Shown here: one piece after another, positions 40,780-53,240 of the stretch
Layout: each line of letters opens with the position of its first letter
How positions within the stretch are numbered: the first letter of the stretch is position 1
DNA from: Thamnaconus septentrionalis
Taxonomy: Eukaryota > Chordata > Actinopteri > Tetraodontiformes > Monacanthidae
Direction of reading: 5' to 3'
DNA length: 64,000 nucleotides
NCBI GenBank assembly: GCA_009823395.1
Contig: CM020511.1
Location: forward strand, 10,266,001 to 10,330,000
The notes under the pieces: generated by a model
What the model saw: the letters and a program-made list of their open reading frames with translations, nothing else
Told to the model about the DNA's origin: nothing
The model's database searches: none
Made by a program: the position numbers and the translations under genes

Positions 40780-41490
40780 TAATGCCCTCTGCCTCGCACG
40801 TTCACAACAACACTCATCACTCTTTCACTTCCCGCCAAGCCTGCGTGTGGCCTGCGCAGGGAGACGCAAAGATCGCTGCTGTGTTCTGCTGTGCGTAGAT
40901 CACTGAGGGGTTTTTTCTTTTTTATTATTTTATTTTTTTCATTTTGTGCGCGCGTGTCTGTGTGAGACAGAGACGGGGGTGATTCTCCAGCGGTGTGGGG
41001 AGACGACTTCAAAGGTGAGTTGGGGCAGCGCGAGGATGCCAGCCCCAGTGTGTGGCCATGTAAATTTCATGACAAGTATCTCGCTATCAAGCTAGCTCAT
41101 TATCAGTCTGGCTGCCTGAAAGTTCTCAGCGTTTGCATTCAAACCTCTGTGGGCGTGTTCTAAAAAAATAAAAAAATACTCTACACCCCGACCGCGAGAA
41201 CTCATTAAAGTGCATTTTACCCTCAGACATGCGTTCACATGATCCTTCCCCTCTGTGGTCGTCTCCTTGGCCTATTGTTTTTTAGGTGGGTTTTTTTTTG
41301 TGTTCCCTCGGCTTTCCAGCTGTCAAACGCGAGCAGAAGATTCTCTCCACTTCCATTTCATCCCTCCTCCTTCTCCTCCGCCTCCTCCTCCTCACCAGCT
41401 CTTTTACCCTGTTGGCCCCCGTGTTCTTCCACACCTCTCCAGCTCTCTGAACCTAGATCCCCTCTCTGGGGCTGGCCTGTCAAGGTGAGA
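40780..41490 (+). promoter_or_regulatory. Possible promoter and non-coding exons of an unknown transcript
   Basis: This region is GC-richer than its surroundings. It has a consensus donor, TTCAAAG|GTGAGT (41015). It also has a polypyrimidine tract with TTTCCAG (acceptor after 41319) followed by a donor, CAAG|GTGAGA (41485), which would define a 165-base exon. No recognisable protein is encoded. Splice-site strings of this quality occur by chance, so this is only a lead. Confidence 0.25.
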
Positions 41491-43304
41491 TGAGCCACAG
41501 CGTCTTTTCTTTTAGCCTCAGAGCTGGAAGCTCATGGAGGCCAACAACTGGATCAGGAGCGACTAAAAACATGATCAGTGGAAAGGAAGTCCTGCCTTAC
41601 GTTGAGCCGGTTAGAAGTCAAAGGTACCCAAGGAAATGTTACGTGAAAATTGAGGCACACCAAACAACTTGAATCCTCGGAGCCCGTAGTTTTCCCCCCA
41701 ACTTTCATTTTCTTTGTTTGCAGGAATTCAATATCAGTGGTTACATTTTTGATTGCAGCGTCTTTCACGCTCCCTCTCCCTCCTGAGCTTGCCAGTGAGC
41801 TACGGTGGCCTGCACACCCAAACCTGGAAACCTCGTCCACGCTCTTCTTTGTTTGTTTATTTGAAGACATTCACAAAACGCTAATTATGAAACTGTCAGG
41901 CAGACTGGATTGGCCACACCAGGCTTCCTTAGAAATATAGCTGTGCAAGATGGCAACTAACTGGGAGCAAGACCCTTGCTATATGTACAGTATATTCTTA
42001 TATGTAAATAAGAGCCATTCTGTGGGTAGAAAAACCAAATGTTTATTGTCAACAAGTGAAGGTGAACAAGTTTTTTTCTCCTTTTATTTTTCCTAATAAG
42101 TGCAGTCATGTCTTCTCCTTCCCATCACCCCTCATTTGCCTCATGACATGGTGACAGTAAGTGCATAACGAATACATTCTAATCTTCAACCAAGTGTAAG
42201 ATTCTTTCTCACTACCTGACAAACTGGGGTGTTTTTGCAACATTTTAACATTTTATACGTATCAAGGTGGAGGGGATGCTGATATGTAGAGTTGTCCTTA
42301 GCATTTGCCGCTCCATTTTCCCCACTTTGTGGTTTACACATGCTGAAACTAAGTGTGGTTCCTGAAAGGTTAAACTGTAACACTAAAGTCATGTGGTGTG
42401 CATGTGCAGGGTGGTCTGAGCTGAGCTGTGCTTGTGCTTAAAGACCCCTATCGACAACCCACAAATTAGGGAATGGTGAAAGGAAGTACACAACAGTGTT
42501 ATCTTTGTACATAGTATTGACTTTTTCATGCTGAGAAGTAAATAGAGGTACTGCTTGTTCTTTCGGTTTGTTGACTCAGCAGTCTGTCTGAACCACTCTT
42601 GGCTCGAGACAAGATGTCTTTACGACTACAGGACAGAATTTTGTCCCAGACGATTTAGCTCAACCTCTTGGTGTACCAAGAAAAGAATGAAGAAATGTAT
42701 AAATCACATGATGAAACGTAAGATGTTACAATTTATTAGAGTAATTTACTTAATTTGAGCTGGTTACCTAGCACAAGCTAGCAGCAGTTTGGGGAACTAC
42801 TTTATTTGTCTTTTTTCATTCATTATTTTGATAGTCCTGTTGACAGCAGTGATATTTACCCTGTAGTGTAACTGACTCTGGTTAGGAATCAGTGCCTTTT
42901 ATCTGTGGAAAAAACTGCTGCATGATTTGTTGATTCAAGTTCCTTACTGATGTGATTATAGATCTGTCTGTCAGGATGGAATGATGTTTCCAAATAAAAA
43001 AAAAAATGTATTGTTTCAATGCACAAGATTTGTACAGAGAAAAAATATTAATCTGGCAAAGGGAGCAATGAAAGGAATATTTTAACATATATAGTGCATT
43101 ATAAACAAACAGACATGTTGAAATCTGTGTGCACTGAAACAGAGATTGATCAATGTGTTGCTTGTGTATATATTAATGCTGTAAGAGAAAAATTCTGACA
43201 ATAGCTGCTAATAAAGCAACAATGTCCTTTCTAGCACTTCACAACTCCCACCTCCTTCCGAAGTCCTTCTCCCCAACCCTGAGCATCCTCCTCTGTAGAT
43301 GTTT
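41491..43304. other. Gene-free stretch
   Basis: A polypyrimidine-CAG acceptor-like site (TTTTCTTTGTTTGCAG, ending 41723) stands alone. No gene or repeat recognised. Confidence 0.5.
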
Positions 43305-43312
43305 TGGCAAGC

Positions 43313-45322
43313 CAGTGTCTCTCAAAGTGGGTGGCGCACCCCCTGGGGAGCGCAGAGTCACGTTTGGGGGGCCGCGAAACACCGGGGGGGAGGGAGACAG
43401 GCGCCCGGGGGAACTAATGTTTTCACGTCTGAACTTTTTCCACGGTGGAAAAATTAACAAAAAGTGTTCAGTAGGTTGTAGCTAAGAAAAACACTGCTCA
43501 GGTACACAGGATGGACAAATATTTGACAGGAACGAAAATAAGAATTCAAGAGTCCGGCGGTGGCCAGTGTTCTTTGTTGTTGGCCACTTTTGGCTGTAGA
43601 ATCGTTCCGCGTTTTTGGCTTTTCTTCCTCCAAGGTGGGGCGTGACAGAGAAAGTTTGAGAACCACTGCCCTAATGCCATGCAAGTCTATGGGGTCAAAA
43701 GTCAACTTTGTCCTAGAGACATGGGACCACTTGCAGGTTCATCGGGATCCCTCAAGACACAGCCACGTCAAATTTGGGGCTTCTAGCCCATGAGGAACCC
43801 CGAAACCCTAACCCTAATTCCAGCAGTAACCCTAACCCTAACCCTAATTCCAGCCTTATCGCGAACCCTAATGCCATGCAAGTCTATGGGGTCAAAAGTC
43901 AACTTTGTTCTAGAGACATGGGACCACTTGCAGGTTCATCAGGATCCCTCAAGACACAGCCACGTCAAATTTGGGGCTTCTAGCCCATGAAGAACCCTGA
44001 AACCCTAGCCCTAATTCCAGCAGTAACCCTAACCCTAACACTAATTCCAGCCTTATCGCTAACCCTAATGCCATGCAAGTCTATGGGGTCAAAAGTCAAC
44101 TTTGTCCTAGAGACATGGGACCACTTGCAGGTTCATCGGGATCCCTCAAGACACAGCCACGTCAAATTTCGTAACCCTAACCCTAACCCTAATTTGCTAA
44201 CCCTAATGCCATGCCAGTCTATGGGGTCAAAAGTCAACTTTGTTCTAGAGACATGGGACCAGACCCTAACCCTAATTCCAGCAGTAACCTAACCCTAACC
44301 CTAATTCCAGCCTTATCGCTAACCTAATAATGCCATGCCAGTCTATGGGGTCAAAGTCAACTTTGTCCTAGAGACATGGGACCACTTGCAGGTTCATCAG
44401 GATCCCTCAAGACACAGCCACGTCAAATTTGGGGCTTCTAGCCCATGAGGAACCCCAAAACCCTAACCCTAATTCCAGCAGTAACCCTAACCCTAACCCT
44501 AATTCCAGCCTTGTCGCTAACCCTAATGCCATGCAAGTCTATGGGGTCAAAAGTCAACTTTGTCCTAGAGACATGGGACCACTTGCAGGTTCATCAGGAT
44601 CCATCAAGACACAGCCACGTCAAATTTGGGGCTTCTAGCCCATGAAGAACCCTGAAACCCTAACCCTAACTCCAGCAATAACCCTAACCCTAACCCTAAT
44701 TCCAGCCTTGTCGCTAACCCTAATGCCATGCAAGTCTCTGGGGTCAAAAGTCAACTTTGTCCTAGAGACATGGGACCACTTGCAGGTTCATCAGGATCCC
44801 TCAAGACACAGCCACGTCAAATTTGGGGCTTCTAGCCCATGAGGAACCCCGAAACCCTAACCCTAATTCCAGCAGTAACCCTAACCCTAACCCTAATTCC
44901 AGCCTTATCGCTAACCCTAATGCCATGCAAGTCTATGGGGTCAAAAGTCAACTTTGTCCTAGAGACATGGGACCACTTGCAGGTTCATCGGGATCCCTCA
45001 AGACACAGCCACGTCAAATTTGGGGCTTCTAGCCCATGAGGAACCCCGAAACCTTAACCCTAATTCCAGCAGTAACCCTAACCCTAACCCTAATTCCAGC
45101 CTTATCGCTAACCCTAATGCCATGCAAGTCTATGGGGTCAAAAGTCAACTTTGTCCTAGAGACATGGGACCACTTGCAGGTTCATCAGGATCCCTCAAGA
45201 CACAGCCACGTCGACTTTTGGGGCTTCTAGCCCCAAATTTATTTATTTTATGGGGGGTTGGGGGCATGAAAAATTTTCTTCCTCCAAGGTGGGGCGTGAC
45301 AGAGAAAGTTTGAGAACCACTG
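43313..45322 (+). mobile_element. Full-length hAT-type element carrying a 197-bp satellite array
   Basis: The left end is CAGTGTCTCTCAAAG and the right end is CTTTCTCTGTCACG...CTTTGAGAACCACTG-type sequence, i.e. inverted CAGTGGTTCTCAAAG, as in hAT/Charlie-like transposons. The flanks TGGCAAGC (43305-43312) and TGGCAAGG (45323-45330) match at 7 of 8 bases, giving the 8-bp target duplication expected of hAT. An ATG at 43511 opens a 44-codon frame starting MDKYLTGTKIR, which may be the remnant of a transposase N-terminus, but this is weak. From 43669 the interior is a tandem satellite. The last 44 bases of the element also occur just inside the array's left border (43625-43668), so two copies of the right end bracket the array. 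Confidence 0.85.
43669..45235 (+). repeat. 197-bp tandem satellite with CCCTAA telomere-like motifs (array 2)
   Basis: Unit starts, taken at CCCTAATGCC, fall at 43669, 43866, 44063, 44201, about 44328, 44521, 44718, 44915 and 45112. Spacing is exactly 197 bp for most units, with two truncated units of about 138 and 127 bp in the middle. Each full unit has a telomere-like half, (CCCTAA) runs broken by TTCCAGCAGT and TTCCAGCCTTATCG, and a unique half, ATGCCATGCAAGTCTATGGG through to GGGGCTTCTAGCCCATGAGG. Each unit contains the palindrome-like GGGGCTTCTAGCCC. The units are nearly identical to those of the array at 4605, about 39 kb away. Confidence 0.95.
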
Positions 45323-45330
45323 TGGCAAGG

Positions 45331-48300
45331 TAATATTCCATAAACAGAAGCCAGTGAAATACAGTGTGCCATCATCAGCATATGTAGAACACTTTAAACT
45401 ACCATTTCCAGAAATGTAAGCATAGCTTTAGTTGCATGTTCTCTCATGTTACCATGTAGTTGTAGCTGGAGTAGACAGACATATTGCATTCAAGTTAACT
45501 TGAAATGGTAAAAATCTATGGACATAATTTATATATCAGTGTTTCTTAAAGTAACTTTTAATAAAATACATACATCTACAAGCAAAACAGTATAATGAAC
45601 CAAATCTCACAAACTTCAAGTTTCGTCTTTTTAACACTATATCTTGTTTAGCTGTTCACAGAAAGGGGGCGAGATGTTGCCCCTTAAATTACTGCTGAAC
45701 ACTTGACTCTTTGCCTTCTCTCCTCAGCTCCTGCTGCGTCCTGTCATCCCTGGAGTCATAACTTGAGCTTCTTGTAAGAGCAGCTCTAAATCACAGCCTC
45801 ACTGAGCTCCATTTGCTGAAACGGGCCAAAAACTGTGGCCAACATTCAGGAGCTTGGGGAAGTCTCACTACCTGCAGGCTTACGTGAGAAGTAAGTCCAG
45901 CAACTCTGCTGATACACAGGATCAACTGAATTAATGGCACCTAAGGTTTGTACAGCTCACAAATAAATAACTCAAGACATAGAAGTTGATTTATCTTTGT
46001 GTGCCTCAAGCTTTTGGATAATTGGAACTGCCGTTGCTAAAGTTCATTATAATGAATTGCACTTGATAAAAAGTGGTCATACATTTCATTTCGACCTGTG
46101 TATTTTTGCAAACAATATGTATAATGTCATAAAGAAGTCTTTGATTGTACCGTCACAACATAATATAGCAATGGCAATGTCGGAGTTACAATGTAAGAAA
46201 ATGTCTAGTGTAAACAAACTTACAGGCAGTATGAGGCTGCTTTTAATACTCACTATTAGCACCATATCCCCACATCTGCTCATTAGCAGGCTGTCGGGTC
46301 ACTCTCAGCGAATTCTCACACAAACAAGATTGGAGGATTTTCAAGAACTGCGTGATTACATGCACAGAGAGGGACCCACATCTGATGTTCTTGTCAATAC
46401 TCCATGAGTGGTCTTACAGAAAAGTTGCCACATGCCTCACATTGGAGTCAAGCAATTAGTTGGAGTTGGAATTGTTCACATCAGATAATTTAGATGAATC
46501 CGTGCAACCAGTAAAGTGCAATTAAACCCAGAGTTTATTATTTCTGGGTCAATTACATGAGAAAAAAATGCCATTCTCATTATCCATAATTGACTCAACA
46601 TGAAACAATGGAAAATTATTCCAAGCATATACACCGGTTTTTGTTTGTTTTTTGAAGCTTTTTTGGATCTCTGATCTCACACTATAGAGCATAATTACTA
46701 CTGGTCCAACAGAAAGAATGTCAGTAGACTGTATTCACTTTCAATTTACCGTAGTAAAAACACTTACCATTGTTGCAGTTTTTGGTTTCTACCACTCTGA
46801 CTCATGGTTTGCACAGATTCACCAACTGTCCCACCGATATCTTCGGGTTGGTATTCAGGCATCACTTTCAAGCTGCCCTGTCAAAGTTCCACATACGTAG
46901 CAATAAAAAACAAAAAACAAGTGGTGAGTTTAGGTGAGATTAAAGTTTCTATACAATTTGGAGCTCGAAACATTTATTATGTGCATCATATATGAAGTTC
47001 AAACTGCAAAAAAGACTGAACCCTCTCACTCAAAACAGAAAGCAGTGCCTGTCAACTGTGGTGGGGATCATTGTTCAAGTCCTGTGACCACATTCAAATA
47101 CCACTTTACCAAAGGGCATCATGATGTCATTTGTGACCAAATAATGTGAAACAGCACAGTTTCTTTGGACGATGTCAAACTGCGACTTCAAGTTCCAGGC
47201 ATGTCGGGTGAGTAACGTTACCCTGAACGTCACACTGGGCGGAACAGAGAGCAAGTTTGAAGAAGAAACAGACGTGAATAGAGAAACCACAGTTGTTGTT
47301 TTTTTTTTGTTTGTTTTTTTTCAAGTATATGAAATTTCAGCTGCATTCTTTTGGAATTGGCAACGTGAGATGCTGACTCCTCGGCTCGGTATTCCCGCAG
47401 GACTGGTGAGAGCTCTGCTAGTTCCAGCTTGGCTTTGTGTTACAGACCTCAGGGGTTGCAATATAAACCAAGCATTGCGAGCGCTGCGAAAGGTTTCGAA
47501 TCTGTTGCAACTTAACAAAGCAACGCCTACATTCCGCCATGCCATGCAAGTATGAAGTGCGATATTTCGTAATCATCTTTGAGCAGAACACTTGACTTTT
47601 AGCATTGAACTACAACTTCCAGGAGTAACTGATGTGGATGTAGGCAACCTTTTCTGTGAGAAGCAGTGTTCATGGAACGTGTGATACAAAGAAGACCCTG
47701 GTTATATTTTTTTAATGTGAAGTCCTATATGTTCTCAGCGCTATCAGATTTCAACATTAATTATGAATAAAAAATAGACTTTAGGGGTGCTTCCCTAGAG
47801 CGATACTGAAACTTCTTCACTTCAACTTACTTGTTAAAAAAAAAAAAAAAAAAACAGTAGCAGTGATACTCAAATCCTGAGTTCAGTGTGAGTAAAACTG
47901 AAAAAGGACTCTAATAATTTCACCTAAGCAGCCCATCCATTCCATAGCGACATTCTTTGTGCCAGATCTCACGACTTTCTGGGTCACACCAAAGACTAAA
48001 ATTTGGACCCATTATCTGCCTGCTTGGCACTCAGCACCAGGAGTTGGACTTGAGGGTGGTTCAGGTGGTTCTCCAGCACCACAGCTGCTCATCGCTCCCT
48101 TAAGGTCAAATGCGGAGAACACATTTTTTCATTTTTAGTTATGTGACAATTAGGGTGACTTTAACCTTAACCGTTTTTATGGAGGCCTTTATAAGTAGGG
48201 AGGTAATCAGGTGGTCCAGTGGCAGGTGTGTCAAGGGAGCAGGTGTAGCTGATCATGTTGATGATCCCTCACAGGCTAGCTGCCAAACAGGGGAGTACAG

Positions 48301-49315
48301 AGAGTAACTGGAGAACTGTACACTTGTTGTCTGAAAATAAAAAGTAGTTAAAAAATGAATATCAATGTATATATGACAAATGCACTGTAAATGCGTATTT
48401 AAATATATAACTGCTCTATACTACCTTAGTGATGAGTGAAGTTAATGTCTGCCTTTCAAAGGTGCTAAACAAAACTAAAACCTTCAGCTTTGGTAAATCA
48501 CATTGGGCCCGCTGAATAATTTATTTGCACCCTTTCAGCCCAATGTTTTGCACGTTTTGTCAGAAACACGCAGATCTACATATTCATGAAGCCGAAAGCG
48601 CTGAAGGGACTCTGCGTTATTTTGCCCGAGTGACAGTCGCAGCCTTGAGCCTCCTTAGTTGATCAGTCTTGTCATTAATTAATGTTGACATTTTTCCATG
48701 TGCAAACCTTTAGTCAATCAGTAAGTCCTACTTCGCCATCTCACCTGCAGTAGTGATAAGAAACCAATAGGGGGAGTAGCAGAGAGAAACGGCAGGCAGC
48801 GGTAGCGATGTGTAACTTTGTTGTACTGTGCGCATGAAATGGTAGTTTATTTTGATGATGGTCACTTAGCGCTATATATAACTCTCTTCTATATTAATAA
48901 TCAAACTTGGAGGTTGATTGCAGGATCACAAATTTTCTGAGAGCCATATGCAGTGATTTACACAGCCATATGTTCCTGACCCATGTTATATCTTATTGGC
49001 GACACACACTAATTTGATGATTGCAGTTCAATTCCTCACACGATTGGCTTATTTCTAGGATGACATCACTTGTTGGCGGCGATGGCCGGGGTGAAGGCCC
49101 AGCTGCAGTGCTCACTGTTCGCCACTGATTGGAATAATGATGCAGGGCTGAAAATGGTGGAATTATGTTGTGAGGAGTAGCAGAGCAGCCTGGTACTTCT
49201 CACAAAGTTCTGCATATGTTGTGATGAAGGAACTAATGAGGTCCTCCTTATCTGTTTTGCTCTGTGTGTCTCAGTCTCTCACTCTCTCTCTCTCTCTTAC
49301 ACATGCGTGCGCACA

Positions 49316-49349
<34 letters not shown>

Positions 49350-50488
49350 TATGTGGCTTTAATCTCTTAAAGATCATGAACACATGATTCCACTGCCCAC
49401 AGGACAGCCACAGTCGGACCTTTGTCCCCTGACTAATTATGAACATATGTGATATTCACAAACCAAAGGATAAAATATGACGCATCCCTAATCACACAGC
49501 AGTGAAAGACCAAGGATCCTTTTCTTTGGGTCATTCAAATGTTCACCTGTTGGGCAGGGGAGTCGAATTCTAGAGAAAAGTAGAACTGGAAACTACGTTT
49601 AAACTAAGTATCTAATTATGTTTCATTTGTCTCTGTGAGAATGTATGTTTAAATGCAGTTGCACGACAAAGTTGATGATATACAACAGGCCCGTTCCCTT
49701 TAACTGAGGATAGGGGTGATTTTACTGGAGCTGCTCAGTATCAAGAGGAGTTGACTTAGACGAAAACATGTTGTTTTTTTTTTTTTTTAAAAGTTTTCTA
49801 TGATCTCTTCCTTGCTTCTTCTATGATTTGTTGTTGATATGTTCCAGCTTTATATTGGCAGTGAAGGCAATGAAGGCAACGAAGGCAGGGCAATGATGCT
49901 GTGGGGAATGTCAGAGCTGCTGACCTGCTGACGGCAGTGTCAGCTCTTCGTGCTATCACTGCCCACGTCTCCAGACTTTGCTCGCTCGGGCCGTTGATAA
50001 GAATCCGGCGATGTGCAACGTGAGAGGAGACACCGATTCTAATTTAATTACGAGGGATCGGAAAGTCGTGACTGGAGCAAAGCCTCTCGCTCATCACAGC
50101 CGAGAACGTTAAAGTCGCTTTGCGCGCGATACAGTATGTCTGAATGCCACTCTGTGGTTTGGTTGTGTTTTTTGCCTCTTCCTCACCGTTGTGTTCCAGC
50201 GTTCATCTTTCTAGGTCAGTTTGATGTTGCCTCCGGGAGACGATGTGTAAATAGGAGCAGTTGTCTGTTTTGATATTGACCTGCGCTCCTGCGGGAGTTT
50301 TCTCTCGCTGCTCTGTACGGAGATTCCCAGGTGATTCAATCATCTTCTTCTCCTCGTCGGAGCTGCAGGGGGGCGGCTGGGGAAGGTAGGGGGGTGAGGA
50401 TGATGCTGCGTGCAACTCGGCCCCGCGTCCCACAGCACAGTTGAACTTTGAAAGAGACCACCCCACTGCTTTGTGCACCCACGCCTAA

Positions 50489-50489
<1 letters not shown>
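45331..50489. other. Gene-free stretch
   Basis: The 136-codon frame at 45997-46407 is unrecognised. Poly-A lies at 47834-47853. A short 11-base tandem (GAAGGCAATGA type) lies at 49863-49890. A candidate non-coding exon lies at 45728-45890, and 48500-48740 is repeat-free with motifs typical of conserved enhancers (see findings). Confidence 0.55.
49311..49350. repeat. (AC)n microsatellite
   Basis: AC run with one ATAC interruption, preceded by a short CT run at 49276-49296. Confidence 0.96.

Positions 50490-50554
<65 letters not shown>
50490..50554. repeat. (AT)n microsatellite
   Basis: Perfect AT run of 65 bases, similar in length to the one at 35392. Confidence 0.98.
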
Positions 50555-50558
<4 letters not shown>

Positions 50559-51361
50559 TTTTTCAAGAAAGACAGAGATGTAAGCCGAGCGCCCAGGAGT
50601 TGGAGGAGTGAGAGGGGTGAGAGGGGAGCTATTATTTGGAGTGCAAAAAGTGAAATTCTGGAGGCGGTCAATATATTTTGCCTTTGGCTCGGCGAGGTCA
50701 GACAAATGTGTGATGTTTGAGACGCGCCGCAAGACGCGAGGTTCGAATTGACTTTGAGGAGTTGAAAGGTTCTGCTCAGGGTGCTTAGCGCCGGTCGGCT
50801 TATCAATATTTCAAAAATCACAGCACACGGCTGCGAGGTCCATCTTTGGGTTGCAACCAGGCCGAGAGAGCAGGTGGAGGCTGGGCAACGACTAAAACAA
50901 CATTATTTTACGTGTGAATTTTGTTGAAGCTGGTGAGCCGACGTTGACGCTCGGCATTGTGTAGCGACAGATCTCCAGGTTAGTTCATTGTCGTACATTA
51001 CTAATAGATGTTCCTGTTTTATACAGGAAATGAGCTCTGTTAGCTTAGTTGTTCAACTTGCAGGCATATTCGTTTCTAGGTCAGAGGCAAACTATCGAAA
51101 TCTAATTTAGTGTGCAGGCACTGCATACATTATACATTCACCCACTCAGAATCCATTCATATGTAACTTCTTTAGGTCCATCATGGCATTTTCGGTAGTA
51201 TTTAATCCCAGTCAAGATGAAAACACTTTGGAAAGCTGCAGAAAAACATTAAATTCATTCTTTAACATTTAGTTTGAGTTGAGTTTTAGAAATCTGCCAA
51301 TGGCGGACTGTTGCTTCTTGACTGTGGTGGTCTCATCTTTTCTGTAAAATACGGAGCCACT
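50555..51361. other. Gene-free stretch
   Basis: Nothing recognised. GGTTCGAATTG at 50741 resembles a tRNA B box, but there is no A box or cloverleaf. Confidence 0.55.
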
Positions 51362-51803
51362 TGCTGCCTTTCCATTACCCCTCGAATTGTGCAAAACCCA
51401 AATATCGCAATAAAAATTGGTAACGGAAATACCTAAACTACAAAAAAACCTCTCAAACATCGCAAAAGGTTTTTACTTTCTCGTGAGGTGGTTTTTCAGA
51501 TGAAAGTGTCATGGAAACACTTTTTTCACACTTACACATTTAGCGGATGTGACGCTTGGGGTCACGTGACAAGTTCACTTCAAGTGAAAATGGTGCATTA
51601 TGGCTTTTTTTAATCAAAGAGAAAACTATAACAACCATTCTTGACAGCAAACAAACGTAAACAAACAAAAGCAAACGTAGTTCTCGTAAGATCTCACGGG
51701 ACAATATCTTACGACAATTATGGCCTACCATTCAATGGAAACACCTGAAAATCGCAATTTTACTGAGCTTTTATTTTGCAAAAAACTGTAACGGAAGCGC
51801 AGC
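51362..51803 (+). mobile_element. AGCTGCGTTTCC MITE, copy 5
   Basis: This roughly 442-bp copy begins TGCTGCCTTTCCATTACCCC and ends GTAACGGAAGCGCAGCT. The interior has the block GCGGATGTGACGCTTGGGG followed by TCACGTGACAAGTTCACTTC, so the CACGTG core is intact. It also has the family-specific CATTCTTGACAGCAAACAAA and the CTCGTAAGATCTCACGGGAC segment seen in copy 2. Confidence 0.85.
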
Positions 51804-52510
51804 TACCTACTCCCATAAGCCAGCCCAGTACCTGGTGTCAGAAAAAGGCCACAACCAAGCCGGGATTCAAAGCAAAGACCAATTGTTGCTCCTCAAACTG
51901 CAACCTGTGTGTTTTCTGTTCTGTCAAGTACATAAAAACAGGTTTCCCACAAGCAACTGTGATTAAATTCACTCATTTGAAATTGAATATTGCGTATAAG
52001 ACCGAACGTCTTGCATAACCAGGTCAAAAACAGCTTTTCTTAAAAAAAAAATAAAAGTGTTTCATTTTTTTTATAGCGCTCTTAGCACCACACGGAGCAT
52101 TCTGTCCAAACAGATTATATTGGATCCCTTCAGACAACCTCTCATAAACTGACCCAGTGCAGAAACTCGTGAATGAAGAAGGAACGCCGCCTGCCCGCCT
52201 AAATCCTGCCGGCTTTTAATTGGACGTCTCAGTTTGGCTCAGAGTCGTAAAAAAGCTGCTAAAGTTCGGCTTCGTCTGGACCGGAGTCGGCCGGGCGTTC
52301 CGCCTTGTGTTTCTTCCCCGGAACACCTTATACATCTGCAGCCCCCCCCCACTCCGCACCCCCACCACCACCTTCCCCCCTATCAGAATATGGAGAGCTT
52401 ATTTACATTCCTCCATCCTGCGGGAGGAGCTGCAGAGGCGAGGCGGTGGAGAGGATTCTGGCTGTCTCTGTCCCTGTCCTCATTAGTGCAGAGCTGGTCT
52501 GTTTCCACGC
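51804..52510. other. Gene-free stretch
   Basis: It ends in a GC-richer, C-run-containing segment (52340-52380) before the compound CT/AC microsatellite. No coding exon recognised. Confidence 0.5.
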
Positions 52511-52525
52511 TCACTCTCTCTCTCA

Positions 52526-52561
<36 letters not shown>

Positions 52562-52590
52562 GGCACACACACACACACACACACACACAC
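52511..52590. repeat. Compound (CT)n(AC)n microsatellite
   Basis: A CT-rich half followed by an AC half with one AGGC interruption. Confidence 0.96.
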
Positions 52591-52780
52591 GCTCAGACGC
52601 GGCGAACTCCCGCTCTAAACAGGCTGACAGTTTGAAGATAGGCCCAGTGTGCCGAGCCGAGCAGAGGGCTGCGAGATGAGAAAGCCCCTGAGTAAAGGAG
52701 AATGCAGGCGAACGCTTGTAATTGGGCCCTGAGTATCAGCTGCCAAATATCTCCTGTTAGTTCTCACTCTCCACCTCCAC

Positions 52781-52786
<6 letters not shown>

Positions 52787-52845
<59 letters not shown>

Positions 52846-52858
52846 ATACACACACACC
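52787..52858. repeat. (AC)n microsatellite
   Basis: AC run of about 72 bases with two TAC interruptions near its right end. A shorter AC run lies at 53006-53028. Confidence 0.97.
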
Positions 52859-53240
52859 ACCTCTCCACCCACCCACCCCCTCCGCTATTACTATGCTAAT
52901 ACTATGCCATCTACGCATGCAAATGAGGCAGGGCACACTTGGCAGAGGATCCTGCCCTCACTTGGTCTCTGTCACAGGGAAAAAGCACTTTTCTCCCACC
53001 CTCATCACACACACACACACACACACAGATGTAAATGTCGCTACCTGTGGCAGGTATGTTTGCTGCATATACGTTGTAGCGACACAGAACAGCTTTGCAG
53101 CCAGAGGCTTCTGTTGTAAGGTATCTCACCTCGTGATTGTGTTTCTGCGCTTTCAGCGATTATTATATTATTTATATAGATAAAAGGCACAGAGAAAAAA
53201 TGTTCAATGGGCGCTGGATCCTAAAAAAGATTTCTATTAG

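Noticed and set aside
43790..45230. Repeated 66-residue open frames in the satellite (MRNPETLTLIPAVTLTL type)
   Set aside because: They come from the tandem repeat. The unit length, 197 bp, is not a multiple of three, so no continuous frame runs through the array, and each frame stops once per unit. No known protein has this sequence.
43669..45235. Chromosome end or true telomere
   Set aside because: CCCTAA runs are short, broken by other sequence in every unit, embedded in a transposon, and followed by ordinary unique DNA on both sides.
45997..46407. 136-codon frame as a gene
   Set aside because: No recognisable motif, and no sign of selection can be judged from one sequence.
50741..50751. 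tRNA gene suggested by GGTTCGAATTG
   Set aside because: The B-box-like string lacks the final CC, and there is no A box or cloverleaf at the right distance.
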